Assembly: GCF_000024865.1 (NCBI RefSeq)
Contig: NC_013595.1
Coordinates: 2,790,001-2,854,000 of the forward strand
DNA length: 64,000 nt
Direction: 5' to 3'
Source: Streptosporangium roseum DSM 43021
Lineage (GTDB): Bacteria; Actinomycetota; Actinomycetes; Streptosporangiales; Streptosporangiaceae
A model generated the notes under the pieces. That model was not told the origin of the DNA, searched no databases, and saw nothing but the letters and a program-made list of their open reading frames with translations. Within the stretch, counting starts at the first letter, position 1; each line of letters begins with the position of its first letter. Below are positions 23,820 to 31,947 of the stretch, piece after piece. Both the position numbers and the translations under genes were made by a program.

Positions 23820-23846
23820 GATGAACCAATATTGCCTGATTGGCTC
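23808..23846. promoter_or_regulatory. Probable MocR operator: direct ATTGGCTC repeats
   Basis: attggctc occurs at 23808-23815 and again at 23839-23846, 31 bp apart (about three helical turns), with an inverted aaccaat at 23824-23830 between. MocR proteins such as GabR and PdxR bind direct repeats, so this fits. The first copy covers the regulator's own start codon region, which would allow self-repression. Confidence 0.6.
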
Positions 23847-23881
23847 TGATAAGTAACCTGTGAATCGGACATTCTTAACGC

Positions 23882-25054
23882 ATGACTGAACTCCGTCCGG
23901 AAACCCGGGCCGTCCACCTCCCCCAGCCGCAGCTCGACGGCAGCCGTCCGATCACGGTGCCGCTCTACCAGACCTCCGGCTTCGTCTTCGACGACCCGGC
24001 CGTCTTCGCCGACGGGATGGGCCGTCCCGACGGCCCCTTCGTCTACGGGCGGCTGTCGAACCCGACGGTCCGGTCGCTGGAGGAGGCCGTCTCGGGGCTG
24101 GAGGGCGGCGTCGGCGCGGTCGCCACCGGCTCGGGCATGGGGGCCATCAACTCCGTGCTGCTCGGCCTGCTCAAGCCCGGCGACCACCTGATCGCGCAGA
24201 AGCCGCTCTACGGCGGCACCGCCGCGATGATCAACGATCTGGTCGCGCGGTTCCAGATCACGGTCTCCTACGTGCCCGAAGCCGACCCGGCGGCGCTGCG
24301 CGCGGCCGTGCGGCCGGAGACCAGGCTGGTCTACCTGGAGACCATCGCCAACCCGGTCACCCAGGTCGCCGACCTGCCGGGGATGTGCGCGGCGGCCCGC
24401 GAGGCCGGGCTGGTCTCGGTGGTGGACAACACCTTCGCCTCGCCGATCCTGTGCCGCCCGCTGGAGCACGGCGCCGACATCGTCGTCCACTCCACGACCA
24501 AGTATCTGAGCGGGCACACCGACGTGGTCGGAGGCATCGCGGTCTTCGCCTCCGAGGAGCTCTACCGGAAGGTGTGGCACTTCGCGGTCGAGCTGGGCGC
24601 CACCGCCGACCCGTTCGCCGCCTGGCTCACCTTGCGCGGCCTGCAGACCCTGCCGCTGCGGATGGAGCGCCACTGCTCCAACGCCCGCGAACTCGCCCTC
24701 CGCCTGGACAACCACCCGGCGGTGTCGGCCGTGCACTGGCCGGGCCTGCCCTCCCACCCCTCGCACGAGCTGGCCGCGAAGCTGCTGCCGGACTTCGGCG
24801 GAGTCTTCTCCTTCGACCTGGCCGGCGGGCGCGCGGCGGGGGAGCGGTTCATGAGCGCGGTACGGCTGGCGCTGCTGGCCCCGTCGCTCGGCGGCGTCGA
24901 GACGCTCATCCTGCACCCGGCGACCACCTCCCACCGCTCGCTGACGGCCGAGGAGCTCGGCCGCCACGGGATCGGTGAGGGCACGGTCCGGGTCGCGGTG
25001 GGCATCGAGCACGTCGAGGATCTCTGGGCCGATTTCGCTCAGGCGCTTTCCTGA
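23882..25054 (+). CDS. Trans-sulfuration-type PLP enzyme (cystathionine/methionine gamma-lyase family)
   Basis: A 390-residue member of the Cys/Met-metabolism PLP family. Seen are LYQTSGFVFDDP, FVYGRLSNPTVRSLEEAVSGLEGG with the Tyr and Arg of the neighbouring subunit, ATGSGMGAINSVL, SVVDNTFASPILCRPLEHGAD and the PLP Lys in VHSTTKYLSGHTDVVGG. Methionine or cystathionine gamma-lyase and O-acyl-homoserine sulfhydrylase are hard to tell apart by sequence; no methionine biosynthesis genes are near, so a breakdown role is more likely. It is probably controlled by the divergent MocR protein. Confidence 0.88.
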   Translation: MTELRPETRAVHLPQPQLDGSRPITVPLYQTSGFVFDDPAVFADGMGRPDGPFVYGRLSNPTVRSLEEAVSGLEGGVGAVATGSGMGAINSVLLGLLKPGDHLIAQKPLYGGTAAMINDLVARFQITVSYVPEADPAALRAAVRPETRLVYLETIANPVTQVADLPGMCAAAREAGLVSVVDNTFASPILCRPLEHGADIVVHSTTKYLSGHTDVVGGIAVFASEELYRKVWHFAVELGATADPFAAWLTLRGLQTLPLRMERHCSNARELALRLDNHPAVSAVHWPGLPSHPSHELAAKLLPDFGGVFSFDLAGGRAAGERFMSAVRLALLAPSLGGVETLILHPATTSHRSLTAEELGRHGIGEGTVRVAVGIEHVEDLWADFAQALS

Positions 25055-25112
25055 TTTTTCGGGGAATGCCACTGTGTAATCCGGAAAGTCAGCCTTTTCG
25101 GAAGGTGGATCT

Positions 25113-26120
25113 ATGCCGCTGAAGAGCTACGGGGTCCTCGCGGGGCGGGCCGTGGACAGACGGCGCGAAGGCGGCGCCGGCACCCCCCACTACCAGATCC
25201 ACCTCGTCGACGAGGAGGGAGTCTCCTACCGGGTCGCCGTCAACGTCAAGTCCCAGCAGGCACCCTCCGAGCTGCTCCACCTCGTCGACGAGGACTTCCG
25301 GCACCCCGTGACCCAGGCTCTCCCCCAGGCCGCCGGAGGGTGGACGGCGCTGCCGTCCCGTGCCGGCGGCGCGGCCCTCGACTACATCCGGGGCAACCTG
25401 TTCGACCCCGCCGCGATGCGTCCGCTCCCGCCCGACCTGCCGGGGGTGGACAACGACCTGGCGGACAGGCTCGACCACTACGTCCAGCGGGCGATCGCCG
25501 ACCCCGGGGCGCTCGTCTACGCCTTCGGCGAGCGCTGGGGCCCCGAACCGGCGACCCCTGACAAGATCTTCGGATTCCGGCCGGGCAACGGCGTCCATGA
25601 CATCCATATGAACCAGGGCAACTCCGAGCGCTTCCGCGGCGACGACGGCGTATGGCAGGACGGCGGACTGCTCCTGTCCCTCCCCGCCGAATCCCGCTGG
25701 ATCGCGATCTTCCTGGCCTTCCAGTCACAGGCCTGGCACACCGACGACACCACGGGGCACACCCTGGAGGGCGCTCCCGAGCGGCCGGGCACCGGGGAGG
25801 AGCCCGTCCGCGTCCTCGCCGCGCTGGTCAACCCCGCCGGGCCCGCACCCGAGCACGAGGTCGTCACCCTCCTGAACGCCTCCCCGGAACCGGTCGACCT
25901 CACCGGGTGGCGCCTGGCCGACCGGCAGAAGAACACCTTCCCGCTGCCGGCCGGCCCGCTGGCCCCCGGCGCGACGCTCGCGCTCGCCGTAGCCGCGCCG
26001 TTCGCGCTGGGCAACGGCGGAGGCGTGATCACCCTGCTCGACGTCGCCGGGCTGAAGGTCCACGGAGTCTCCTACACTGCGGCGCAGGGCCGCCGGGAGG
26101 GCTGGACGGTCACCTTCTGA
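25113..26120 (+). CDS. DUF2278 (YukJ-like) protein with C-terminal lamin-tail-like domain
   Basis: A 335-residue protein. Residues 1-225 are a DUF2278 domain (MPLKSYGVLAGRAVDRR at the start, then HYQIHLVDEEGVSYRVAVNV and FRPGNGVHDIHMNQGNSERF with conserved His/Asn); residues 235-335 resemble a lamin-tail domain (EHEVVTLLNASPEPVDLTGW and LADRQKNTFPLPAG). The DUF2278 function is unknown; the HDIHMNQGN motif suggests a nuclease or hydrolase active site but this is untested. No signal peptide. It precedes the dehydratase gene by 13 bp, so the two are likely in one operon. Confidence 0.82.
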   Translation: MPLKSYGVLAGRAVDRRREGGAGTPHYQIHLVDEEGVSYRVAVNVKSQQAPSELLHLVDEDFRHPVTQALPQAAGGWTALPSRAGGAALDYIRGNLFDPAAMRPLPPDLPGVDNDLADRLDHYVQRAIADPGALVYAFGERWGPEPATPDKIFGFRPGNGVHDIHMNQGNSERFRGDDGVWQDGGLLLSLPAESRWIAIFLAFQSQAWHTDDTTGHTLEGAPERPGTGEEPVRVLAALVNPAGPAPEHEVVTLLNASPEPVDLTGWRLADRQKNTFPLPAGPLAPGATLALAVAAPFALGNGGGVITLLDVAGLKVHGVSYTAAQGRREGWTVTF

Positions 26121-26133
26121 GAAGGGTGTCGGC

Positions 26134-27045
26134 GTGGACGTGTCGGTCGGGGATGTGCGGGAGGCCGCCGGGCGGATCGCGGGGTACGTTCGCCGTACTC
26201 CGGTGATGGAGGTGTCGCCCGGACTGCTGCTGAAGCTGGAGGGGATGCAGCACTCGGGGTCGTTCAAGGTCAGGGGCGGCTTCAACCGGGTCCTGACCGC
26301 CGGGGAGCTGCCCGAGGCGGGGGTGATCGCGGCGAGCGGCGGCAACCACGGCCTGGCGGTGGCGTACGTGGCGCGGGCCCTCGGCGTGCGAGCCGAGATC
26401 TTCGTGCCGACGGTGTCCAGCCCCGTGAAGGTGGCCGGGCTGCGCGCGCTGGGCGCGGAGGTGACCCAGACCGGGGCCGTCTACGCCGAGGCGTACGAGG
26501 CGTCGGTCAAGCGGGCGGCGGAGAGCGGCGCCCTGGAGATCCACGCCTACGACCAGGCCGAGGTGGTCGCCGGGCAGGGCACGGTCGGGCTGGAGGTGCT
26601 GGAGCAGACCGGGGGAGTGGACACCGTCCTCGTCGCGGTCGGCGGCGGCGGGCTCGTCGCCGGGATCACCGCCGCGGTCGCGGGAAGGGCACGCGTGGTC
26701 GCCGTCGAGCCCGAGCTCATCCCGACCCTGCACCGGGCGCTGGAGGCCGGGGGCCCGGTGCGGGTGGAGGTCTCCGGGGTGGGAGCCGACGCCCTGGGCG
26801 CCAGCCGGATCGGCGCGATCGGCTACGCCGTCACCGCCGCCGCGGGAGTCCGCAGCGTCCTGGTGTCCGACGAGGCCATCGTCGAGGCCCGGCGGGAGAT
26901 GTGGCGGTCCTACCGGATAGCCGCCGAGCACGCGGGGGCCGCGGCCTTCGCCGCCCTCCGTTCGGGCGCCTACACCCCGGCCCCCGATGAGCGGGTGGCC
27001 GTGATCGTCTGCGGCGCCAACACCGACCCGGCGACCCTGCTCTGA
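26134..27045 (+). CDS. Serine/threonine dehydratase-like PLP enzyme
   Basis: A 303-residue fold-II PLP enzyme. The Schiff-base Lys is in HSGSFKVRGGFNRVL, ASGGNHGLAVAYVARALG is the Asn loop, and VAVGGGGLVAGITAAV is the phosphate-binding Gly loop. It lacks the C-terminal ACT regulatory domain of biosynthetic threonine deaminase, so it is a short catabolic or racemase-like form that turns threonine or serine into oxo-acid and ammonia. GTG 26134 start, 13 bp behind the DUF2278 gene. A strong hairpin follows the stop. Confidence 0.88.
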   Translation: MDVSVGDVREAAGRIAGYVRRTPVMEVSPGLLLKLEGMQHSGSFKVRGGFNRVLTAGELPEAGVIAASGGNHGLAVAYVARALGVRAEIFVPTVSSPVKVAGLRALGAEVTQTGAVYAEAYEASVKRAAESGALEIHAYDQAEVVAGQGTVGLEVLEQTGGVDTVLVAVGGGGLVAGITAAVAGRARVVAVEPELIPTLHRALEAGGPVRVEVSGVGADALGASRIGAIGYAVTAAAGVRSVLVSDEAIVEARREMWRSYRIAAEHAGAAAFAALRSGAYTPAPDERVAVIVCGANTDPATLL

Positions 27046-27054
27046 GCGTGCCGG

Positions 27055-27095
27055 CGCCCCGGCGCCTCCGGGGAACTCCCGGAGGCGCCGGGGCG
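27055..27095. terminator. Strong hairpin between convergent genes
   Basis: A perfect 17-bp stem: 27055-27071 pairs with 27079-27095 around a 7-base loop (ggaactc). It lies 10 bp after the dehydratase stop and 15 bp before the panB stop, so it can end transcription from both sides. No T-run follows, which is common in high-GC actinomycetes. Confidence 0.85.
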
Positions 27096-27110
27096 CGGGG
27101 TGACGGTGCG

Positions 27111-27956
27111 TCAGTGGTAGCTGTGCTCGGGGGCAGGGAAGGCTCCGGTGGTCACCTCGTCGGCGAAGTCACGGACGGCCCTGTCCATCTCCCCGGCCAG
27201 GTCGAAGTACTTCTTGACGAACTTGGCGGGGTGCGGGGTCAGGCCCATCAGGTCCTGCCAGACCAGGACCTGGGCGTCGGTGGCGGGGCCGGCGCCGATG
27301 CCGATGGTGGGGATCGACAGGGACGCGGTGACCCGCTCGGCCAGCTCGGCGGGGACGCACTCCAGCACCACGGAGAAGGCGCCGGCGTACTCCAGGTCCT
27401 TGGCGTCGGCCATGAGCTCGTCGCCCGACTGGCCGCGGCCCTGCACCCGGTAGCCGCCGAAGGCGTTGACCGACTGGGGGGTCAGGCCGAGGTGGGCCAT
27501 GACCGGGATGCCGGCCGAGACCAGGGCCTCGACCTGGGGGAGCACCCGCCGGCCGCCCTCCAGCTTGACCGCGTGGGCGCCCGCCTCCTTCATGAAGCGG
27601 GCGGCCGTCTCCAGCGCCTGCTGCGGTGAGGACTGGTAGGAGCCGAACGGCAGGTCGGCGACCACCATCGCGCGCGACGAGCCGCGTACCACGGCGGCCG
27701 TCAGCGGCATGAGGTCGTCCACCGAGACCGGCAGCGTCGAGTCGTAGCCGTACACGACCATGGCGGCCGAGTCGCCGACGAGCAGCACCGGGATACCGGC
27801 CTCGTCGAAGACCCTGGCGGTCATCGCGTCGTACGCGGTGACCATCGGCCACTTCTCGCCGCGCTCCTTGGCGGCGGCGATGTCGCGGACGGTGATCCTT
27901 CGTCCTGCCTGGCCGCCGTAGAGGGAGGTCGGCCGGCTGGTGACGGAAGAGGACAT
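27111..27956 (-). CDS. panB: 3-methyl-2-oxobutanoate hydroxymethyltransferase
   Basis: First step of pantothenate synthesis: adds a hydroxymethyl group from methylene-tetrahydrofolate to ketoisovalerate, giving ketopantoate. The 281-residue product has PMVTAYDAMTARVFDEAGIP, LLVGDSAAMVVYGYDSTLPV (metal-binding Asp), VVADLPFGSYQSSP, VKLEGG, MAHLGLTPQSVNAFGGY and TIGIGAGPATDAQVLVWQD. An in-frame upstream start to 28112 exists, but ATG 27956 has GGAGG five bases before it. It stands alone, with the MFS gene divergent. Confidence 0.96.
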   Translation of the reverse strand: MSSSVTSRPTSLYGGQAGRRITVRDIAAAKERGEKWPMVTAYDAMTARVFDEAGIPVLLVGDSAAMVVYGYDSTLPVSVDDLMPLTAAVVRGSSRAMVVADLPFGSYQSSPQQALETAARFMKEAGAHAVKLEGGRRVLPQVEALVSAGIPVMAHLGLTPQSVNAFGGYRVQGRGQSGDELMADAKDLEYAGAFSVVLECVPAELAERVTASLSIPTIGIGAGPATDAQVLVWQDLMGLTPHPAKFVKKYFDLAGEMDRAVRDFADEVTTGAFPAPEHSYH

Positions 27957-28117
27957 AAAACCCTCCAGAAGAGTCTCGAGGCGCCCCAGTGGCGTCCCCG
28001 GACGTTTCCGATGATTGCACGCGGTCGCCTCGTTAAACACCCCCCGCCCCGGCGGTAATCCAGTGGCGGCGGTGTCAGTGCCATACGACACAATGCATGC
28101 GGAGGTAAGCAATCAAA

Positions 28118-29311
28118 ATGGCTATAGAACCTTACCGTCGCCTGCTCGCCCTTCCGGGCGTACGGACGTTGCTGCTGGTGGGGCTGGTCGCCCGGGTCCC
28201 GTCGACGGCGATGGGCATCACGCTGACGCTGCACATCCGCAGCCTGGGTCTGGGGTGGCTGGCGGCGGGGGCGGTCGGCGCGGTCACCACGGTGGGGATG
28301 GCGGTCGGGTCGCCGCTGGCCGGGCGGTTCGTCGACAGGCACGGCCTCCGCCCGGTCCTGGCGGTGACCACCGTCGCGCAGCTCGCCTTCTGGTCCTGCG
28401 CCTGGGCGCTGCCCTACCCCGTGCTGCTGGTCGCCTCGGTGGTGGCCGGTCTGCTGGCCCTGCCGGTGTTCAGCGTGATCAGGCAGTGCCTGGCGGCCCT
28501 GGTCCCGGTCGAGCAGCGCAGGATCGGCTTCTCCCTCGACTCGATAATGGTCGAGCTGTCCTACATGGCCGGGCCCGCCCTCGGGGTGATGGGGATCACC
28601 GTGCTCGGCAGCGCGTGGACGATGTCCATCGTCGCGGTGGGGCTGACCTGCTCCGGCGCGGCGCTGATCCTGCTGAACCCGCCGACCCGCTCGGCCGAGG
28701 AGCTGGAGGCGCCGGCGGAGAAGGTCCTGAGGCGGCAGTGGCTGACCCCGGGGCTCATCGCGCTGCTCGGCACCGCCTCCGCGGCCACCTTCGTGCTGAC
28801 CGCCTCCGAGCTCTCCCTGGTGGCGACCTTGGAGCACGCCGGAGACACGGCGTGGACCGGTCTGGCGATCGGGCTGTGGTGCGCCTACTCGCTGGTCGGC
28901 GGCTTCGTGTACGGCGGGCTGTCGCGCGGCTTCTCCCCGCTGGTCCTGGTCGGGGGGATGGGTGTGCTCACCATCCCGGTGGGGCTGGTGGGCGGCGACT
29001 GGCGGTGGCTGCTCGTCGCGCTGCTCCCGGCGGGGCTGCTGTGCGCCCCCGGGCTGTCGTCCACGGTCGAGACCCTCAGCCGCTGGGTCCCCGCGGGGGC
29101 CCGGGGGGAGGCGATGGGCCTGCACGGCACGGCGCTGCTCATCGGCGGCGCCTTATCCGCGCCGATCGCCGGAGCGGTCATCGACGGCGCCGGCCCCGGC
29201 TGGGCCTTCGCCCTCGCGGGACTGGTCGGCGCGGGGATGGTGCTGGTCGCGCTGCCGTTCTGGCGGCGGGTCCCGGCGCAGGCCGAGCAGCCCGTGACCG
29301 CCGCCGCCTGA
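28118..29311 (+). CDS. MFS transporter
   Basis: A 397-residue protein with about twelve hydrophobic helices. The loop GRFVDRHGLRPVLAVT after helix 2 is the MFS motif A, and a central charged loop (PPTRSAEELEAPAEKVLRR) separates the two halves. Closest in feel to sugar-efflux or drug-export MFS proteins. GGAGG lies 12 bases before the ATG, a long spacing. The substrate is unknown; no regulator gene is paired with it. Confidence 0.85.
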   Translation: MAIEPYRRLLALPGVRTLLLVGLVARVPSTAMGITLTLHIRSLGLGWLAAGAVGAVTTVGMAVGSPLAGRFVDRHGLRPVLAVTTVAQLAFWSCAWALPYPVLLVASVVAGLLALPVFSVIRQCLAALVPVEQRRIGFSLDSIMVELSYMAGPALGVMGITVLGSAWTMSIVAVGLTCSGAALILLNPPTRSAEELEAPAEKVLRRQWLTPGLIALLGTASAATFVLTASELSLVATLEHAGDTAWTGLAIGLWCAYSLVGGFVYGGLSRGFSPLVLVGGMGVLTIPVGLVGGDWRWLLVALLPAGLLCAPGLSSTVETLSRWVPAGARGEAMGLHGTALLIGGALSAPIAGAVIDGAGPGWAFALAGLVGAGMVLVALPFWRRVPAQAEQPVTAAA

Positions 29312-29388
29312 TCTCCCGTGTGAGCGTCACGTCCACATGCGTGTGAGCGTCACGGCCACATGAACGTCACGTAAATACGAAACGAGAC

Positions 29389-29449
29389 GGTTGCGTATCG
29401 AAACAGCGAACGCTACGGTTGCGTTGCGAAACTTTAGCGTATCGAAAAC
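29389..29449. promoter_or_regulatory. Array of three palindromic TetR-type operators
   Basis: Three copies of an imperfect palindrome of the form GTTGCG-N3-CGAAAC: gttgcgtatcgaaac (29390-29404), gttgcgttgcgaaac (29418-29432) and ttagcgtatcgaaaa (29434-29448). They end 11 bp before the MFS start. A partial half-site, tacgaaac, occurs at 29376-29383. The downstream TetR gene is the natural binder. Spacing is 28 and 16 bp. Confidence 0.65.
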
Positions 29450-29460
29450 GGGGACCCCCA

Positions 29461-31023
29461 ATGGAACACCAGCTCGGCCATCCGCGGCGGTGGCAGGTTC
29501 TGGGAGTGCTGGTCTTCAGCCTCCTGGCGGTCGTGCTCGACAACACGATCCTCAACGTCGCCCTCAAGACGATCGCCGACCCCGTCGAGGGCCTGGGCGC
29601 CACCCAGAGCCAGATGGAGTGGGCGATCAACTCCTACACCCTCGTCTTCGCCGGCCTGCTGTTCACCTTCGGCGTCATCGGCGACCGGACCGGCCGCAAG
29701 CGCATGCTGATGATCGGCATGGTGCTCTTCGGTCTCGCCTCGCTGGCCAGCGCCTACTCCCAGGATCCCGGGCAGCTGATCGTGGCCCGGGCGTTCATGG
29801 GGATCGGCGGCGCCGCGATCATGCCGGCCACGCTGGCCATCATCTCCAACGTCTTCCCGCCCCAGGAGCGCGGCAAGGCGATCGGCATCTGGGCCGGCGG
29901 CGTCGGCATCGCCGTGGCGATCGGCCCGATCACCGGCGGCCTGCTCATCGAGCACTTCTGGTGGGGCTCGGTCTTCCTGATCAACCTGCCGATCGTGCTG
30001 GTCAGCATCGTGCTCATCACGCTGGTCGTGCCCGAGTCGCGTGACCCCAAGCCGTCCAAGCTCGACCCGGTCGGAGTGGTCCTGTCCATCGTGGGCCTGG
30101 TCGCCCTCACCTTCAGCATCATCCGGGCCGGCGAGCTGGCCACCGTCACCAGTGCGGAGGTGCTGGTCCCGGCGGTCCTCGGGGTGGCCGTGCTGGTCGC
30201 CTTCGTCTGGTACGAGCGCCGCATCGACCACCCGGCCTTCGACGTCACCTACTTCCGCGACCCCCGCTTCGCCATCGCGGTCGGCATGATCGGCATCGTG
30301 TTCTTCGCGATGATGGGCGCGATGTTCTTCCTGGTCTTCTACCTGCAGATCGTGCTGGGCTTCAGCGCGCTGCAGGCGGGCGCGCTGATGATCCCGTTCG
30401 CCGCCGCTCAGATCATCTTCGCCCCGCTCAGCCAGCAGATGGCCAGGCGCTTCGGCGGCAAGCTGACCGCCACGGTCAGCATGCTCGTCGTGGCCGCCGC
30501 GCTGGCCGCCTACGCGCTGATGGACCAGAACACCCCGGTGCTGGTGATCGAGATCGTCTTCTTCGTCCAGGGCGCGGCGATGGCCAACATCATGCCGCCC
30601 GCCACCACCACGATCATGGAGTCGCTCCCCCGGGAGAAGGCGGGCGTCGGCTCGGCCATGAGCAACACGGTCCGCCAGGTCGCGGGCGCGCTCGGCGTGG
30701 CCCTGCTCGGCTCGCTGCTCTCGGCGACCTACCGCGAGGAGATCGCCCCCGCGCTGACCGGCCTGCCCGAGCAGCTCAGGCACCTCGCGGGCGAGTCGCT
30801 GACCGGGACGCTCGGCGTGGCCGGCGGTCTCGGGGAGCGCGGTGCGGCGCTGATCGAGCCCGCCAAGCACGCCTTCATGGACGGCATGCACGTCACCGCC
30901 CTGGTGTCGGCCGCGATCGCGCTGCTCGGAGCCCTGATGGTGCTGAAGTGGCTGCCCGGCAAGAACAGCGCCCTTCCCCCCGTCGAGCACCTGGATCGCG
31001 GTAAGGAACCGGCAGTAGTGTAG
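29461..31023 (+). CDS. MFS multidrug exporter, DHA2 (EmrB/QacA) type
   Basis: A 520-residue protein with about fourteen membrane helices. It has the DHA2 signature LDNTILNVALKTIAD in helix 1, motif A GDRTGRKRMLMIGMVLFG, and motif C-like GGVGIAVAIGPITGGLLIEH in helix 5. Such pumps expel amphipathic drugs or dyes in exchange for protons. It is directly followed, 7 bp on, by a TetR gene, and three palindromes lie before its start, so it is an autoregulated export unit. The ATG at 29461 is within 11 bp of the last palindrome. Confidence 0.92.
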   Translation: MEHQLGHPRRWQVLGVLVFSLLAVVLDNTILNVALKTIADPVEGLGATQSQMEWAINSYTLVFAGLLFTFGVIGDRTGRKRMLMIGMVLFGLASLASAYSQDPGQLIVARAFMGIGGAAIMPATLAIISNVFPPQERGKAIGIWAGGVGIAVAIGPITGGLLIEHFWWGSVFLINLPIVLVSIVLITLVVPESRDPKPSKLDPVGVVLSIVGLVALTFSIIRAGELATVTSAEVLVPAVLGVAVLVAFVWYERRIDHPAFDVTYFRDPRFAIAVGMIGIVFFAMMGAMFFLVFYLQIVLGFSALQAGALMIPFAAAQIIFAPLSQQMARRFGGKLTATVSMLVVAAALAAYALMDQNTPVLVIEIVFFVQGAAMANIMPPATTTIMESLPREKAGVGSAMSNTVRQVAGALGVALLGSLLSATYREEIAPALTGLPEQLRHLAGESLTGTLGVAGGLGERGAALIEPAKHAFMDGMHVTALVSAAIALLGALMVLKWLPGKNSALPPVEHLDRGKEPAVV

Positions 31024-31030
31024 GTGTGCG

Positions 31031-31648
31031 ATGACCACGACTGATGAGACGCAGGCGGCCCGCCCGGCGGGCCGCCCCCGCAGCGCCAGGGCAGAGAAGG
31101 CGATCATCGACGCGACCCTCGACCTCATGGGCGAGGGCATGAGCCTCGCCGAGCTGTCGATCGAGGCGATCGCCGCCCGCGCCGGGGTGGGCAAGACCAC
31201 CATCTACCGGCGCTGGTCCAGCAAGGAGGACCTGGTCGTCGACGCGCTGACGAAGCTCAAGTCGCCTCTTCCGGAGATGGGCGGCAGGTCGGTCCGCGAG
31301 GACCTGATCGCCTACCTGGAGGTCGTCCGGCGCGACGCCTGCGACGCGCGCAGCCGGTGTGTCCTGAACATCGCCATGAACGACGCCGAACGGCATCCGC
31401 GCCTGGTGGAGCGGATCCGGCAGGCCACGATCGAGCCGCGCAGGGTGGCGATAAGCGCCCTGCTGCAGCGGGGCATCGCGACGGGTGAGCTCCGCGCCGA
31501 CCTCGACCTGCCCATCGCGATGGCGACGCTGGTCGGCACGGTGATGTGGTACGTCCGGAGTGCGGGGCTCGACGGGGTCGGCGAGCTCCCGGAGGACGCC
31601 GCCGAGCGGATCGTCGACCAGCTCCTGGCCGGCCTCGCCTCCCGCTGA
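31031..31648 (+). CDS. TetR-family regulator of the DHA2 exporter
   Basis: A 205-residue TetR protein. Residues 22-68 form the helix-turn-helix (AIIDATLDLMGEGMSLAELS, then AARAGVGKTTIYRRWSSKED); the rest is an all-helical ligand domain resembling TetR_C_11-type domains (RHPRLVERIRQATIEPRRVA). It follows the exporter in the same transcript and probably binds the palindromic array before that gene, lifting repression when a drug binds. Its TGA stop lies in the first unit of a tandem repeat array. Confidence 0.9.
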   Translation: MTTTDETQAARPAGRPRSARAEKAIIDATLDLMGEGMSLAELSIEAIAARAGVGKTTIYRRWSSKEDLVVDALTKLKSPLPEMGGRSVREDLIAYLEVVRRDACDARSRCVLNIAMNDAERHPRLVERIRQATIEPRRVAISALLQRGIATGELRADLDLPIAMATLVGTVMWYVRSAGLDGVGELPEDAAERIVDQLLAGLASR

Positions 31649-31830
31649 GCCGCACCCCCTGCTGGTCCGCGTCTCCCGCTGGTCCGCGCCTTCCGCTGAG
31701 CCGCCTCTCCTGCTGGTCCGCGCCTTCCGCTGGTCCGCGCCCTCCCGCTGAGCCGCGTCTCCCGCTGGTCCGCGCCCTCTGCTGAGCCGCCTCTCCTGCT
31801 GAGCCGCGCCTTCTGCTGGTCCGCGCCTGC
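31643..31830. repeat. Intergenic tandem array, about 11 units of 16-18 bp
   Basis: Units follow GCTG(AG/GT)CCGCG(T/C)CT(C/T)C with two core versions, gctgagccgc and gctggtccgc, in mixed order. The first unit contains the stop codon of the TetR gene. Unit length varies from 16 to 18 bp, so it is not a coding repeat in one frame. It ends about 115 bp before the beta-helix gene. Confidence 0.8.
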
Positions 31831-31947
31831 CCGGCGGCCGGCCGGATCCGGCGGCCGGTCCCGGGCTTCCTCCCCGGATCTTCGCCGTGGCGGGGAGACG
31901 CAGGACAAGCCTAGGCAAAACATGAACATTGTTCTACTCTCGCGGTC

